Below are positions 34,650 through 43,014 of a stretch of DNA of 64,000 bases, in pieces (positions within the stretch are counted from its first letter, which is position 1; every line of letters starts with the position of its first letter). Position numbers and translations under genes: made by a program. The notes beneath the pieces are model-generated. The model had not been told where the DNA came from and did no database searches. It saw only the letters and a list, made by a program, of their open reading frames with translations. The stretch lies in contig CAIOZF010000098.1 in NCBI GenBank assembly GCA_903862645.1, positions 56,527 through 120,526 of the forward strand. Reading direction: 5' to 3'. This DNA comes from an uncultured Gammaproteobacteria bacterium (GTDB lineage Bacteria; Pseudomonadota; Gammaproteobacteria; Pseudomonadales; Pseudohongiellaceae).

Positions 34650-35585
34650 ATGTCAGCACCGATCTACAGACATGAGTTCAAGGCCATGGCCAGTCACTGC
34701 GAAGTGGTGCTGGCTGGCGTCAGTGCCGAAGAGGCACGTCGCCTGTCGGCGCTGGCCGAGGCCGAGGTGCTGCGCATTGAGCACAAGTATTCGCGCTATC
34801 GTCCCGCCAGCCTGCTCTCAGTGATCAACCGCTCGTGGGAGCAAGCCGTGCCCGCGACTTCCTCACCTCTCGCAGCCACTGCCGTGATCTGCGACGCAGA
34901 AACACTCGATCTTCTCGACAAGGCCGAGCTGCTCTTTCAGCACAGCGGCGGCCTTTTCGACATTACCAGCGGCGTGCTGCGCCGCGTCTGGAACTTCAAG
35001 CTTAAACAGCTGCCAGAGCCGGATGCACTGCAAGCGCTACTGCCGCTCATCAATTGGCGCGCCGTGGTGCGCGAAGGCGACACTGTGCGACTGCCAGTGG
35101 CCGGTATGGAACTGGACTTCGGCGGCTTCGGCAAGGAATACGCAGCAGATCGTGCAGCGGCCTGTCTGCTGGAGGCTGGTGTGACCAGCGGTCACGTGAA
35201 TCTCGCCGGTGATATGCACATTCTAGGCCCCAAACCCGATGGCACCCCGTGGTCGATTGGCATCCGCCATCCCCGCCATCCGGAGCAGCTGCTCGCAAGC
35301 ATTCCCGTCAGTGCCGGCGCACTGGCCACCAGCGGCGACTATGAGCGCTACTTCGAGAAGGACGGGCAGCGCTACTGCCATATCCTCAATCCCCAGACAG
35401 GCTATCCGGCCTGCTACTGGCAATCGGTTTCGGTACTCGCCCCCAATACGTTGATCGCTGGCAGCTTCACCACCATCGCAATGCTGATGGAAGAGCAGGG
35501 CTTGGCGTTTCTGCGCTCCTCGGGGCTGAGTTTTCTGGCAGTAGACCAGGCAGGCAAGATTTACCAGGAGTCTCAAGATGTTTAA
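34650..35585 (+). CDS. ApbE-like FAD:protein FMN transferase, variant metal site
   Basis: 311-aa member of the ApbE family, which moves FMN from FAD to a Thr/Ser of target proteins. Family landmarks: ELDFGGFGKEYAADRAA, GHVNLAGDMHILGPKPDG, and LATSGDYERYFEKDGQRYCH with ILNPQTGYPA. Two features are odd. No signal peptide is present (MSAPIYRHEFKAMASHCEV), unlike most periplasmic ApbE. In the last motif, normally A-D-A-L-x-T, the metal-binding Asp is Gly271 (LIAGSFTTIAM), while the Thr (275) is kept. The gene lies between the DUF3570 and dsbD genes and overlaps dsbD by 8 nt. It may be an active variant or one with changed chemistry. Confidence 0.88.
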   Translation: MSAPIYRHEFKAMASHCEVVLAGVSAEEARRLSALAEAEVLRIEHKYSRYRPASLLSVINRSWEQAVPATSSPLAATAVICDAETLDLLDKAELLFQHSGGLFDITSGVLRRVWNFKLKQLPEPDALQALLPLINWRAVVREGDTVRLPVAGMELDFGGFGKEYAADRAAACLLEAGVTSGHVNLAGDMHILGPKPDGTPWSIGIRHPRHPEQLLASIPVSAGALATSGDYERYFEKDGQRYCHILNPQTGYPACYWQSVSVLAPNTLIAGSFTTIAMLMEEQGLAFLRSSGLSFLAVDQAGKIYQESQDV

Positions 35586-37458
35586 ATCAACACGCAAATT
35601 TCAATCCCTTCTACTCACGCTGCTGCTATTGAGCGCCGCAATGGCGGCCCAGGCACAAGACGAGTTTCTCGACCCCGAGGTCGCGTTCGTGCTGAGCGTG
35701 ACGCAGGAAGCGCAGCAGCTGACCATGCACTGGGACATTGTTCACGGCTACAAACTCTACAAGGAAAAGTTCCAGATTCAGCTGCCCGGCGCCGACACTT
35801 CGGTCATCGTGATGCCTACCGCCGAATCTTTTTACGACGAGAACTTTGGCCAGACCATGGAGGCCTACAAGGCACCGATGCAGCTGACGCTGCCGATCAG
35901 TGCCATCCAGGAACCGGTTACTCTAAGCATCGGCTATCAGGGCTGCGCCGATGCCGGACTGTGCTATCCGCCGATCATCAAGCAGTTCACGCTGCAGCCC
36001 GGTTATGTGGGCGCTGTGGCACCAGCGGCAGTCAGCTCGCTGTTTGGTGCTCCGGCGTCCCTGCTTGATTCAGTCACCGAGACTGCCACAGTGACTGGCA
36101 CGGATACGGATGCGAACTCTGCCACGACCGCGCCAGCCGATGACACCAGCATGGCCACTCGCATACTGGAGTCGAGCAATCTGCTGACGGTAGCCGGCGG
36201 CTTCCTGCTGTTCGGACTGCTGCTGTCATTCACTCCCTGCGTGCTGCCGATGGTGCCGATCCTGTCTTCGATCATCGTCGGCATGGACGGCGGCGCACAG
36301 CGCAGCCGCTGGCAAGGCTTCAGCCTGTCTCTGGCTTACTGCCTGGGCATGGCTCTGGTATACACCGGCATGGGCATCGCTGCCGGCCTGCTCGGCGAGG
36401 GACTGGCCGCCTATCTGCAGGCACCCTGGCTGCTGCTGACTTTCGCTACGCTGCTGGCGGCGTTCTCTCTCTCCATGTTTGACGTCTATCAACTGCAGAT
36501 CCCGCAGGCGCTGCAGGGCAAACTCGATGGTGTCAGCGGCGGCATGCAAGGAGGCAGACTAGCCAGCGTCTTCGCGCTCGGCGCGGTGTCCTCGCTGATC
36601 GTCGGCCCCTGTGTCGCTGCCCCGCTGGCTGGTGCACTGATCTACATCAGCCAGACTGGCGATGTGGTGCTGGGCGGCACTGCGCTGTTTTCAATGGCGG
36701 TGGGCATGAGCGTACCGCTACTGCTCACCGGACTTTCAGCGGGCAGCCTCTTGCCACGAGCAGGCACCTGGATGGTACAGATCAAGACGCTGTTCGGCGT
36801 GTTGTTGCTGGCCGTCGCTATCTGGATGGTCACCCCCGTGCTGCCGACTTCCGTCATCATGCTGTTGTGGGGCGCGCTGGCGATCCTGAGCGCGATGTAC
36901 CTCGGGGTGTTCGATGGCCCGAGTACCAACCACGGCTTTCGCTCGCGCTTGAGCGCCACGCTTTCCGTTCTCCTGCTGGTGATCGGGCTCGCCGAAGTTA
37001 TCGGTGCAATCAGCGGGTCTGGCGATCCATTGCGTCCACTCGCACTGGCGAGCGTGGGCTCCGCCACTGCCCAGCGTGACGCGAACCCGGCACCGGCATT
37101 TTCCCGCATCCGCAATCTCGCCGAACTGCAGCAGCGGCTCGATGCCGCAGCAATCAGCGGCAATCCCGTCATGCTCGACTTCTACGCCGACTGGTGTGTG
37201 GCGTGCAAAGAGATGGAACGCTTCACTTTCAGCGATCCCCAGGTGGCCGCAGCCATGGGGAAGTTCACGCTGCTGCAGGCAGACGTAACGGCTAATAACG
37301 CGGACGACCGGGCACTGATGAAGGCATTCAACCTCTTCGGTCCACCGGCAATCATACTTTTCGACAGCAGCAGTACCGAGGATACGCCTCATTCCAGAAT
37401 CATCGGCTTTACCCCCGCCTACAAGTTCATCGCTGCGATCAACCCACTTACGCTTTGA
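35578..37458 (+). CDS. dsbD: Thiol:disulfide interchange protein DsbD
   Basis: 626-aa inner-membrane protein that carries electrons from cytoplasmic thioredoxin to periplasmic thiol proteins. The three modules are present: a signal peptide and the alpha domain with the reactive pair in GCADAGLCYPP (Cys123, Cys129); eight hydrophobic segments with the two membrane Cys in SFTPCVLPMVPIL and IVGPCVAAPLAG; and the C-terminal thioredoxin-like gamma domain with DFYADWCVACKEME (Cys540, Cys543). A Thr/Ala-rich linker joins alpha and beta. Being in the operon, it is probably dedicated to the TlpA-like protein and the cysteines of the DUF4266 lipoprotein. Confidence 0.93.
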   Translation: MFKSTRKFQSLLLTLLLLSAAMAAQAQDEFLDPEVAFVLSVTQEAQQLTMHWDIVHGYKLYKEKFQIQLPGADTSVIVMPTAESFYDENFGQTMEAYKAPMQLTLPISAIQEPVTLSIGYQGCADAGLCYPPIIKQFTLQPGYVGAVAPAAVSSLFGAPASLLDSVTETATVTGTDTDANSATTAPADDTSMATRILESSNLLTVAGGFLLFGLLLSFTPCVLPMVPILSSIIVGMDGGAQRSRWQGFSLSLAYCLGMALVYTGMGIAAGLLGEGLAAYLQAPWLLLTFATLLAAFSLSMFDVYQLQIPQALQGKLDGVSGGMQGGRLASVFALGAVSSLIVGPCVAAPLAGALIYISQTGDVVLGGTALFSMAVGMSVPLLLTGLSAGSLLPRAGTWMVQIKTLFGVLLLAVAIWMVTPVLPTSVIMLLWGALAILSAMYLGVFDGPSTNHGFRSRLSATLSVLLLVIGLAEVIGAISGSGDPLRPLALASVGSATAQRDANPAPAFSRIRNLAELQQRLDAAAISGNPVMLDFYADWCVACKEMERFTFSDPQVAAAMGKFTLLQADVTANNADDRALMKAFNLFGPPAIILFDSSSTEDTPHSRIIGFTPAYKFIAAINPLTL

Positions 37459-37470
37459 AGGAGATATTCC

Positions 37471-39003
37471 ATGGCAGTCTATGCAGCAACCGCCGGCAAC
37501 AACACCTGGGAAGTCCCACGCTACGGTGACCCCAGCAATACTCTGATCGATGGGCTGGCCGGGTCCGACCGGCTCAGCTTCGAACGTCTGCCACGCAGCC
37601 GCTTCACGATCACTCAAGACGAGAATACCGGCTATATCCATATCGACTCGGTGAGCGGTGCCAGCAGCACCTATCACCTGCGCTTGAAGAATGTGGAGTT
37701 CGCGCTGTTCAACAGTGGCCGTGATGTGGTGGATCTGACGACGATGTTCATGGACGTGAAGGCTCCCTCCATCACCACCTTCAACATGCACAGTTTCAAC
37801 ACCGGCGCTCCGATCGATACCGATCTCGTATTTGGTCTCAGCGAAAACATTGCCCGTGGCACCAGCACGGTCACTCTGAGCAAGGCAGACGGCACGCTGA
37901 TCGAGACCTTCAACATCGCCAACAGCGACAAGGTGACTATCGGCATCAAGCAACTGACGATTAACCCGACCGCCAATCTCGCCTACAGCACCACCTATGT
38001 GGTCGCACTGAACAGCGGCGCCGTGGTCGATACGGCAGGTAATGCGCTGGCGGCGGCATCTTACAACTTCAGCAGCCTCAGTAACGCTGCGCCGGTGGTC
38101 GGCAATGCGCAGGTAGCAGCCACTGAGGACACCAGCGTGTCGGGAAGCGTACCTGTGGCCACTGACAAAGAGGGGCAGGCCGTTACGTACGCGCTGGGCG
38201 ACGCTCCGGCTCACGGCACGATCACCCTTAGTGCTGATGGTAAGTTTGTCTACACGCCGCACTCCGAATATTCCGGTGCAGATAAGTTCACCTATACCGC
38301 CTCGGATGGATTGTCGACCTCCGCTGCAGGGCAAGTGGTGATCACCGTCAAGCCGGTACAGGATCGAATCAACGGGACCGCTGGCAATGACCTGCTCACG
38401 GGTAACGCCGATGGCGATCTGTTCAGCCCCGGCGCCGGCAACGATGTGGTCAGTGGTGGGGGAGGTCTCGACATTGCGTCCTTTGTCGGCACCCGGGCCA
38501 ACTTCACAGTCACGCGCAGTGGCAGTCAGCTGACCGTCGCAGACGGCACAGGTGCACAGGGCAACGACACGCTGCAGAGCTTGGAGCGTCTGCAGTTCCA
38601 GGATCAAGCACTGGCCTTTGACCTCGATGGCAATGCGGGGATGGCGGCCAGACTGCTCGGCGCCATCGCGGGGACCGCTGCGGTCTCCAACAAAGAGTAT
38701 GTGGGCATTGCCATGGACCTGCTGGACAAGGGCATGGCGGCTGATCAGATCGCGAGCCTGGCGCTGAACGTGGTGCTGGGTGGCAACATGTCATCCCACG
38801 CCGTGGTCGGACAGATTTACAAGAGTCTGGTGGGCAGCGCGCCCGATAATGCCACTCTGAACCAGTATGCCGGCATGCTCGACCGAGGCGAGATGACCGC
38901 GGGGCAACTAGGTGCTACGGCGGCCAACCTGGACCTGACTGCCCAGAACATCGATCTGGTAGGGCTCGCGCAGAATGGCCTCGGTTATCTGTTGGTGGTG
39001 TAG
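37471..39003 (+). CDS. RTX/cadherin-like secreted protein with DUF4214-type C-terminus
   Basis: 510-aa acidic, Cys-free protein without a signal peptide. In order: an N-terminal domain (1-95) containing DSVSGAS at residues 59-65; an SwmB/Ig-like domain with FNMHSFNTGAPIDTDLVF; a cadherin-like repeat (DKEGQAVTYALGDAPAHGTI, FTYTASDGLS); one short calcium-binding RTX block (GTAGNDLLTGNADGDLF, GAGNDVVSGGGGLD); and a helical tail resembling DUF4214 (YVGIAMDLLDKGMAADQIAS). This is the layout of type I secreted surface proteins. No ABC/HlyD/TolC genes are nearby. It follows dsbD after 12 nt with AAGGAG before the ATG, so it belongs to the redox operon. Confidence 0.82.
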   Translation: MAVYAATAGNNTWEVPRYGDPSNTLIDGLAGSDRLSFERLPRSRFTITQDENTGYIHIDSVSGASSTYHLRLKNVEFALFNSGRDVVDLTTMFMDVKAPSITTFNMHSFNTGAPIDTDLVFGLSENIARGTSTVTLSKADGTLIETFNIANSDKVTIGIKQLTINPTANLAYSTTYVVALNSGAVVDTAGNALAAASYNFSSLSNAAPVVGNAQVAATEDTSVSGSVPVATDKEGQAVTYALGDAPAHGTITLSADGKFVYTPHSEYSGADKFTYTASDGLSTSAAGQVVITVKPVQDRINGTAGNDLLTGNADGDLFSPGAGNDVVSGGGGLDIASFVGTRANFTVTRSGSQLTVADGTGAQGNDTLQSLERLQFQDQALAFDLDGNAGMAARLLGAIAGTAAVSNKEYVGIAMDLLDKGMAADQIASLALNVVLGGNMSSHAVVGQIYKSLVGSAPDNATLNQYAGMLDRGEMTAGQLGATAANLDLTAQNIDLVGLAQNGLGYLLVV

Positions 39004-39077
39004 TCTCGCGTGGTGATCCTGCTGCCTGTCGGCGGCGTATATTTCAGGCAAGCGCCGACTAACCGCAGCAGGAGTCC

Positions 39078-40502
39078 ATTATCAGCATCACGTCTATCAT
39101 CTGGTTCCGTCAGGACCTGCGGCTCTCTGACAACCCAGCCCTGAATGCGGCCGCCGCACTCGGGGAAGTGGTGCCCGTTTATATCCTCGATGACCTCCAC
39201 AGTGGCGAATGGGCTATGGGAGGCGCCAGCCGCTGGTGGCTGCATCACTCGCTGCGGCGCCTGAACGAGAGTCTGCAGGGCCGCCTGCTGGTGTTGCGCG
39301 GCGATCCGCTGCAATTGTTGCCCGCTCTGGCGGCAGAAGTTGGCGCGAACGCGGTGCATTGGAATCGCTGCTATGAGCCATGGCGTATCGCCCGGGACAG
39401 TCAGCTCAAGACCTTGCTACTGTCACACTCGCTGAACGTACACAGTCACAATGGCTCGCTGCTGTGGGAACCCTGGCAGGTGTTGAAGAGCGACCAGACC
39501 GCCTACCAGATGTTTACGCCTTACTATCGACGCGGGTGCCTGCAGGCACCCGCGCCGCGCCTGCCCTTGCCTGTTCCTGGGTCGCTGCGATTGGTGGCGA
39601 CTGCGGCGTCCGGTGCTGCCGGGATCGATGCGTTGCAGTTGCTGCCGACAATCCCCTGGGATCGCACGATGACCGCCACCTGGCAAGTTGGCGAGCAGGC
39701 AGCTCAGCGGCGTTTGCAGGAATTTCTGGCCACGGGGTTGGCGGGCTACCGCGAGGGACGCAATATCCCACAGCGGCCCAATGTCTCGCGGCTGTCTCCC
39801 CATTTGCACTTCGGCGAAGTGTCTCCGCACCAGGTCTGGGCGCTGGCTCAGCAGGCAGGACTCGAGCAGCAGGTCGAAGATGATCTGGATTGTTTTCTGT
39901 CGGAACTGGGGTGGCGCGAGTTCTCCTACTACCTGCTGTTTCACCGGCCCGGTTTGAGCCGTGAGAATCTGCAGAAACGTTTTGATCGCTTCCCCTGGGG
40001 CGAGGATGTCGGACTTTTGCAGGCCTGGAAGCACGGCTTGACAGGCTATCCTCTGGTCGACGCCGGCATGCGCGAGTTGTGGAAGACTGGCTACATGCAT
40101 AACCGTGTGCGTATGGTAGTAGGATCATTCCTGGTGAAAAATCTGTTGATGCACTGGCATCGCGGCGAAGACTGGTTCTGGGATTGTCTGGTGGATGCGG
40201 ACCTGGCAAGCAACAGCGCTAGCTGGCAGTGGATCGCAGGCTGCGGTGCCGACGCGGCGCCTTATTTTCGGGTGTTCAATCCGGTGACACAGAGTGAGAA
40301 GTTTGATCCACATGGCGTGTATATCCGACGTTACGTTCCTGAACTGGCACAGTTGCCGGATAAGTATCTGCATGACCCGTCGTCGGCGCCGGCTGCTGTA
40401 TTGAGTGCCGCCGGGGTGCTGCTGGAGCGCGATTATCCGCGCGCAATTGTCGATCTGAAGGGGTCTCGCGAACGCGCTTTGGCGGCGTTCAAAACACTTT
40501 AG
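39078..40502 (+). CDS. phrB: Deoxyribodipyrimidine photolyase, non-canonical start
   Basis: Light-driven repair of cyclobutane pyrimidine dimers using FADH and an antenna chromophore. N-terminal alpha/beta domain IIWFRQDLRLSDNPALNAAA; FAD-binding C-terminal domain with RPNVSRLSPHLHFGEVSP, ELGWREFSYYLL, DAGMRELWKTGYMHNRVRM and NSASWQWIAGCGADAAPYFR. The frame contains no ATG, GTG or TTG between the stop at 39060-39062 and the WFRQDLRL motif; the first usual codon (GTG 39168) would remove the first strand and helix. AGGAG at 39070-39074 points to ATT 39078 or ATC 39081 (474 or 473 aa). It begins 75 nt after the RTX gene. Confidence 0.92.
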   Translation: MISITSIIWFRQDLRLSDNPALNAAAALGEVVPVYILDDLHSGEWAMGGASRWWLHHSLRRLNESLQGRLLVLRGDPLQLLPALAAEVGANAVHWNRCYEPWRIARDSQLKTLLLSHSLNVHSHNGSLLWEPWQVLKSDQTAYQMFTPYYRRGCLQAPAPRLPLPVPGSLRLVATAASGAAGIDALQLLPTIPWDRTMTATWQVGEQAAQRRLQEFLATGLAGYREGRNIPQRPNVSRLSPHLHFGEVSPHQVWALAQQAGLEQQVEDDLDCFLSELGWREFSYYLLFHRPGLSRENLQKRFDRFPWGEDVGLLQAWKHGLTGYPLVDAGMRELWKTGYMHNRVRMVVGSFLVKNLLMHWHRGEDWFWDCLVDADLASNSASWQWIAGCGADAAPYFRVFNPVTQSEKFDPHGVYIRRYVPELAQLPDKYLHDPSSAPAAVLSAAGVLLERDYPRAIVDLKGSRERALAAFKTL

Positions 40503-40511
40503 AACAACCTC

Positions 40512-40527
40512 GTGGGAGCGCACCCAC
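40512..40527. repeat. Degenerate or truncated REP-like palindrome
   Basis: GTGGGAGCGCACCCAC keeps the outer GTGGG/CCCAC arms of the REP family but lacks the inner part. It lies between the convergent photolyase and trpE genes. Confidence 0.5.
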
Positions 40528-40540
40528 ATGCAATCAGCTC

Positions 40541-42019
40541 TCAGATATCCTGCAGTCCTTTCTCCGCCAACTCCACCGCGCGGAAAATCGCTCGCGCCTT
40601 GTTGATAGTCTCTTCCCATTCCATGCGGGGCACAGAGTCGGCCACAACCCCGGCACCCGCCTGCACAAACAGTCGATCATTTTTGATCACCGCGGTGCGG
40701 ATAGCGATCGCCATGTCCATGTTGCCATTCCAGCCGAGGTAGCCCATGGCGCCGCCATAGATCCCGCGTTTAACCGGCTCCAATTCGTCGATGATTTCCA
40801 TCGCCCGCACTTTTGGAGCACCACTTAGCGTGCCCACTGGCAACGTGGCCTTCAGCACATCCAGAGCATTCTTGTCGGCGCGCATCTCGCTCTCGACGAT
40901 GGAGGCGATGTGCATGACGTGAGAGTAACGTTCCACAAACATCTTGCGCGGCACAGTGACGCTGCCGGTCTCAGAGACGCGGCCGGAATCGTTGCGGCTC
41001 AGATCGATCAGCATCAGATGCTCGGCGATTTCTTTGGCATCCGCCAGCAGTTCTTGCTCCAGCGCCAGATCTTCCTCTTCGGTCCTGCCGCGCTTGCGTG
41101 TACCGGCCAGCGGACGCACGGTGATTTTGCGGTCTTCGACTCGCGCCAGAATTTCCGGCGAGGCGCTGACGATGTGATGATCGCCCATGTTGAAGAACAC
41201 CATGTAGGGTGAGGGATTCAAGAATCGCAGTGCGCGATAGACATTCATTGGGTCGCCCGCGAAAGGCACTGACATGCGCTGCGCAATCACGACCTGCATG
41301 ACGTCACCGGCGAGGATGTAGTCCTTGATGCGCTCGACGGCTTTCTCGAAATCCTGTTGCTTGAAGCGGGAGACGAAGTCGGTCTCGCTGACTTGGCGAC
41401 GCTTTGGTTTGGCGGGCAGCGGCACAGGCCTCGCCAAGGCGGATTCGAGGGCGTCGAGGCGCCTTTGGCCTGCATCGAGAGCATCGTGTTCCTGCGGATC
41501 AACGTTGACGATCAGCGAGAGCGTGCCACGCAGGTTATCGAATACCACCACTTCTTCGGACACCAGCAGCAGAATGTCCGGCGTGCCGATATCATCTTCT
41601 CCCGGCGCTGCGCCGAGACCGGGCTCCACATAACGCACCGTATCATAGGCAAAATAACCGACCAGTCCGCCGCAGAAACGCTGCGCACCCTGCAGTGGAG
41701 CAACGCGGTAGCGGGACTTGAATTCTTCGATGAACGCGAAGGGATCAGCACACTGCAGGCTTTCGACGACGTTGCCATCGCTCTCCACACTGACCTGCTG
41801 ACCTACGACTCTGACGACGGTTTCACAGGGCAGGCCAATGATGGAGTAGCGGCCCCATTTCTCGCCGCCCTGCACCGATTCGAAGAAGTAGGTGTGCAGG
41901 CCGCGACCCAGTTTCAGGTAAGTACTGAGCGGAGTTTCCAGATCGGCGAGCACCTGCCTGACCAGAGGAATGCGGTTATAGCCCTGTGCGGCAAGTGCGG
42001 AGAATTGTTCAGCATTCAT
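40541..42019 (-). CDS. trpE: Anthranilate synthase component I
   Basis: Converts chorismate to anthranilate with ammonia from TrpG. 492 aa from [19 protein letters not shown]. Chorismate-enzyme motifs are [52 protein letters not shown] with [44 protein letters not shown] and AGAGVVADS. The tryptophan-binding LLES-type element is not evident, the N-terminal feedback site reading [18 protein letters not shown]. It lies 16 nt downstream of rpe; the gph gene that often separates them in Pseudomonas is missing. Confidence 0.95.
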   Translation of the reverse strand: MNAEQFSALAAQGYNRIPLVRQVLADLETPLSTYLKLGRGLHTYFFESVQGGEKWGRYSIIGLPCETVVRVVGQQVSVESDGNVVESLQCADPFAFIEEFKSRYRVAPLQGAQRFCGGLVGYFAYDTVRYVEPGLGAAPGEDDIGTPDILLLVSEEVVVFDNLRGTLSLIVNVDPQEHDALDAGQRRLDALESALARPVPLPAKPKRRQVSETDFVSRFKQQDFEKAVERIKDYILAGDVMQVVIAQRMSVPFAGDPMNVYRALRFLNPSPYMVFFNMGDHHIVSASPEILARVEDRKITVRPLAGTRKRGRTEEEDLALEQELLADAKEIAEHLMLIDLSRNDSGRVSETGSVTVPRKMFVERYSHVMHIASIVESEMRADKNALDVLKATLPVGTLSGAPKVRAMEIIDELEPVKRGIYGGAMGYLGWNGNMDMAIAIRTAVIKNDRLFVQAGAGVVADSVPRMEWEETINKARAIFRAVELAEKGLQDI

Positions 42020-42035
42020 AACGATGGGGACTGCA

Positions 42036-42716
42036 TCAGTGGTTAATGGGGGTATGTCCGAGTTCCACGCGCATGGCGGCGATGGTGGCGGTATAGCTGT
42101 CACTGTGGAAGATCGCAGAACCGGCCACGAACATGTCGGCACCTGCGGCAGCGATCTCGCCGATGTTCTTGACGCTGACACCGCCGTCGACCTCCAGGCG
42201 GATCGGATATCCGCTCTCATCGATGAGTTTGCGGACTTGCTTTAGCTTCTTCAGCGTCGAAGGGATAAACTTCTGGCCGCCGAAACCGGGGTTCACGGAC
42301 ATCAACAGGATGACGTCGATCTTGTCCATCAAGTACTGCAGACAGTCCAGACTGCTGGCAGGGTTAAACACCAGCCCGGCCTTACAGCCGTTGTCACGGA
42401 TCAGCTGCAGAGAGCGATCGACATGATTGCTGGCCTCGGGGTGAAACGTAATGATGCTGGCGCCGGCCTTGGCGAAATCGACGATCAACTGATCCACAGG
42501 CGACACCATCAGATGCACATCGATAGGCGCCTTGATGCCGTATTTGCGCAGCGCCTCGCAGACCATCGGCCCGATCGTCAGGTTGGGGACGTAGTGGTTA
42601 TCCATCACATCGAAATGAATCACGTCCGCCCCGGCTGCCAGCACGGCATCCACTTCCTCACCCAGGCGAGCAAAATCGGCAGAAAGAATGGAGGGGGCAA
42701 TCAGGTACTTCGGCAT
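42036..42716 (-). CDS. rpe: Ribulose-phosphate 3-epimerase
   Basis: Interconverts ribulose-5-phosphate and xylulose-5-phosphate in the pentose phosphate pathway. 226 aa from [23 protein letters not shown]-barrel metal and catalytic motifs [44 protein letters not shown] and [11 protein letters not shown] are intact. Upstream codons of the open frame are not family-like. Co-transcribed with trpE. The 260 bp upstream (42717-42976) hold only a GGGTCAGACCC palindrome at 42794-42804 and no gene. Confidence 0.96.
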   Translation of the reverse strand: MPKYLIAPSILSADFARLGEEVDAVLAAGADVIHFDVMDNHYVPNLTIGPMVCEALRKYGIKAPIDVHLMVSPVDQLIVDFAKAGASIITFHPEASNHVDRSLQLIRDNGCKAGLVFNPASSLDCLQYLMDKIDVILLMSVNPGFGGQKFIPSTLKKLKQVRKLIDESGYPIRLEVDGGVSVKNIGEIAAAGADMFVAGSAIFHSDSYTATIAAMRVELGHTPINH

Positions 42717-42793
42717 AACTAAAACCCTTGAATTGTCGTCGTCGCCCCATTTTACAGGGATTATCCCAATCTGCATGGCTTTTGTTGCTCCGC

Positions 42794-43014
42794 GGGTCAG
42801 ACCCACGCTAAGCACTGAATTATAAGGAAATATCCTTAACTGCTGGGTCATTGGACTCTGGTCCGTACGACGTCTTCGCCTTCTGTATCCAACGTCCCTA
42901 GCCCGCCTTTTTCTCAGGGAGAGTTTGCCGGCCCAAGGGTCACGGAGACTACGGAAAAATATTTAAACTATACGTATCAATAAGTTGTGCGGGTCTGACC
43001 CGAGGTCTGACCCG
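42794..43014. repeat. Dispersed GGGTCAGACCC palindromes
   Basis: GGGTCAGACCC occurs at 42794-42804, and GGTCTGACCCG occurs twice as a direct repeat at 42992-43002 and 43004-43014, the latter pair bounded by GCGGGTC and GACCCGC. The first copy is intergenic; the other two lie inside the last codons of murU. The rest of the stretch is not repetitive. Confidence 0.7.

Noticed and set aside
36736..38607. Very long minus-strand frame (623 codons) across the dsbD and RTX genes
   Set aside because: It spans two genes with clear domains on the plus strand, has no domain features, and long open antisense frames are usual in GC-rich coding DNA.
39168..40502. Photolyase starting at GTG 39168
   Set aside because: It would remove the conserved first strand and helix (IIWFRQDLRL and following) that are coded in frame just upstream.
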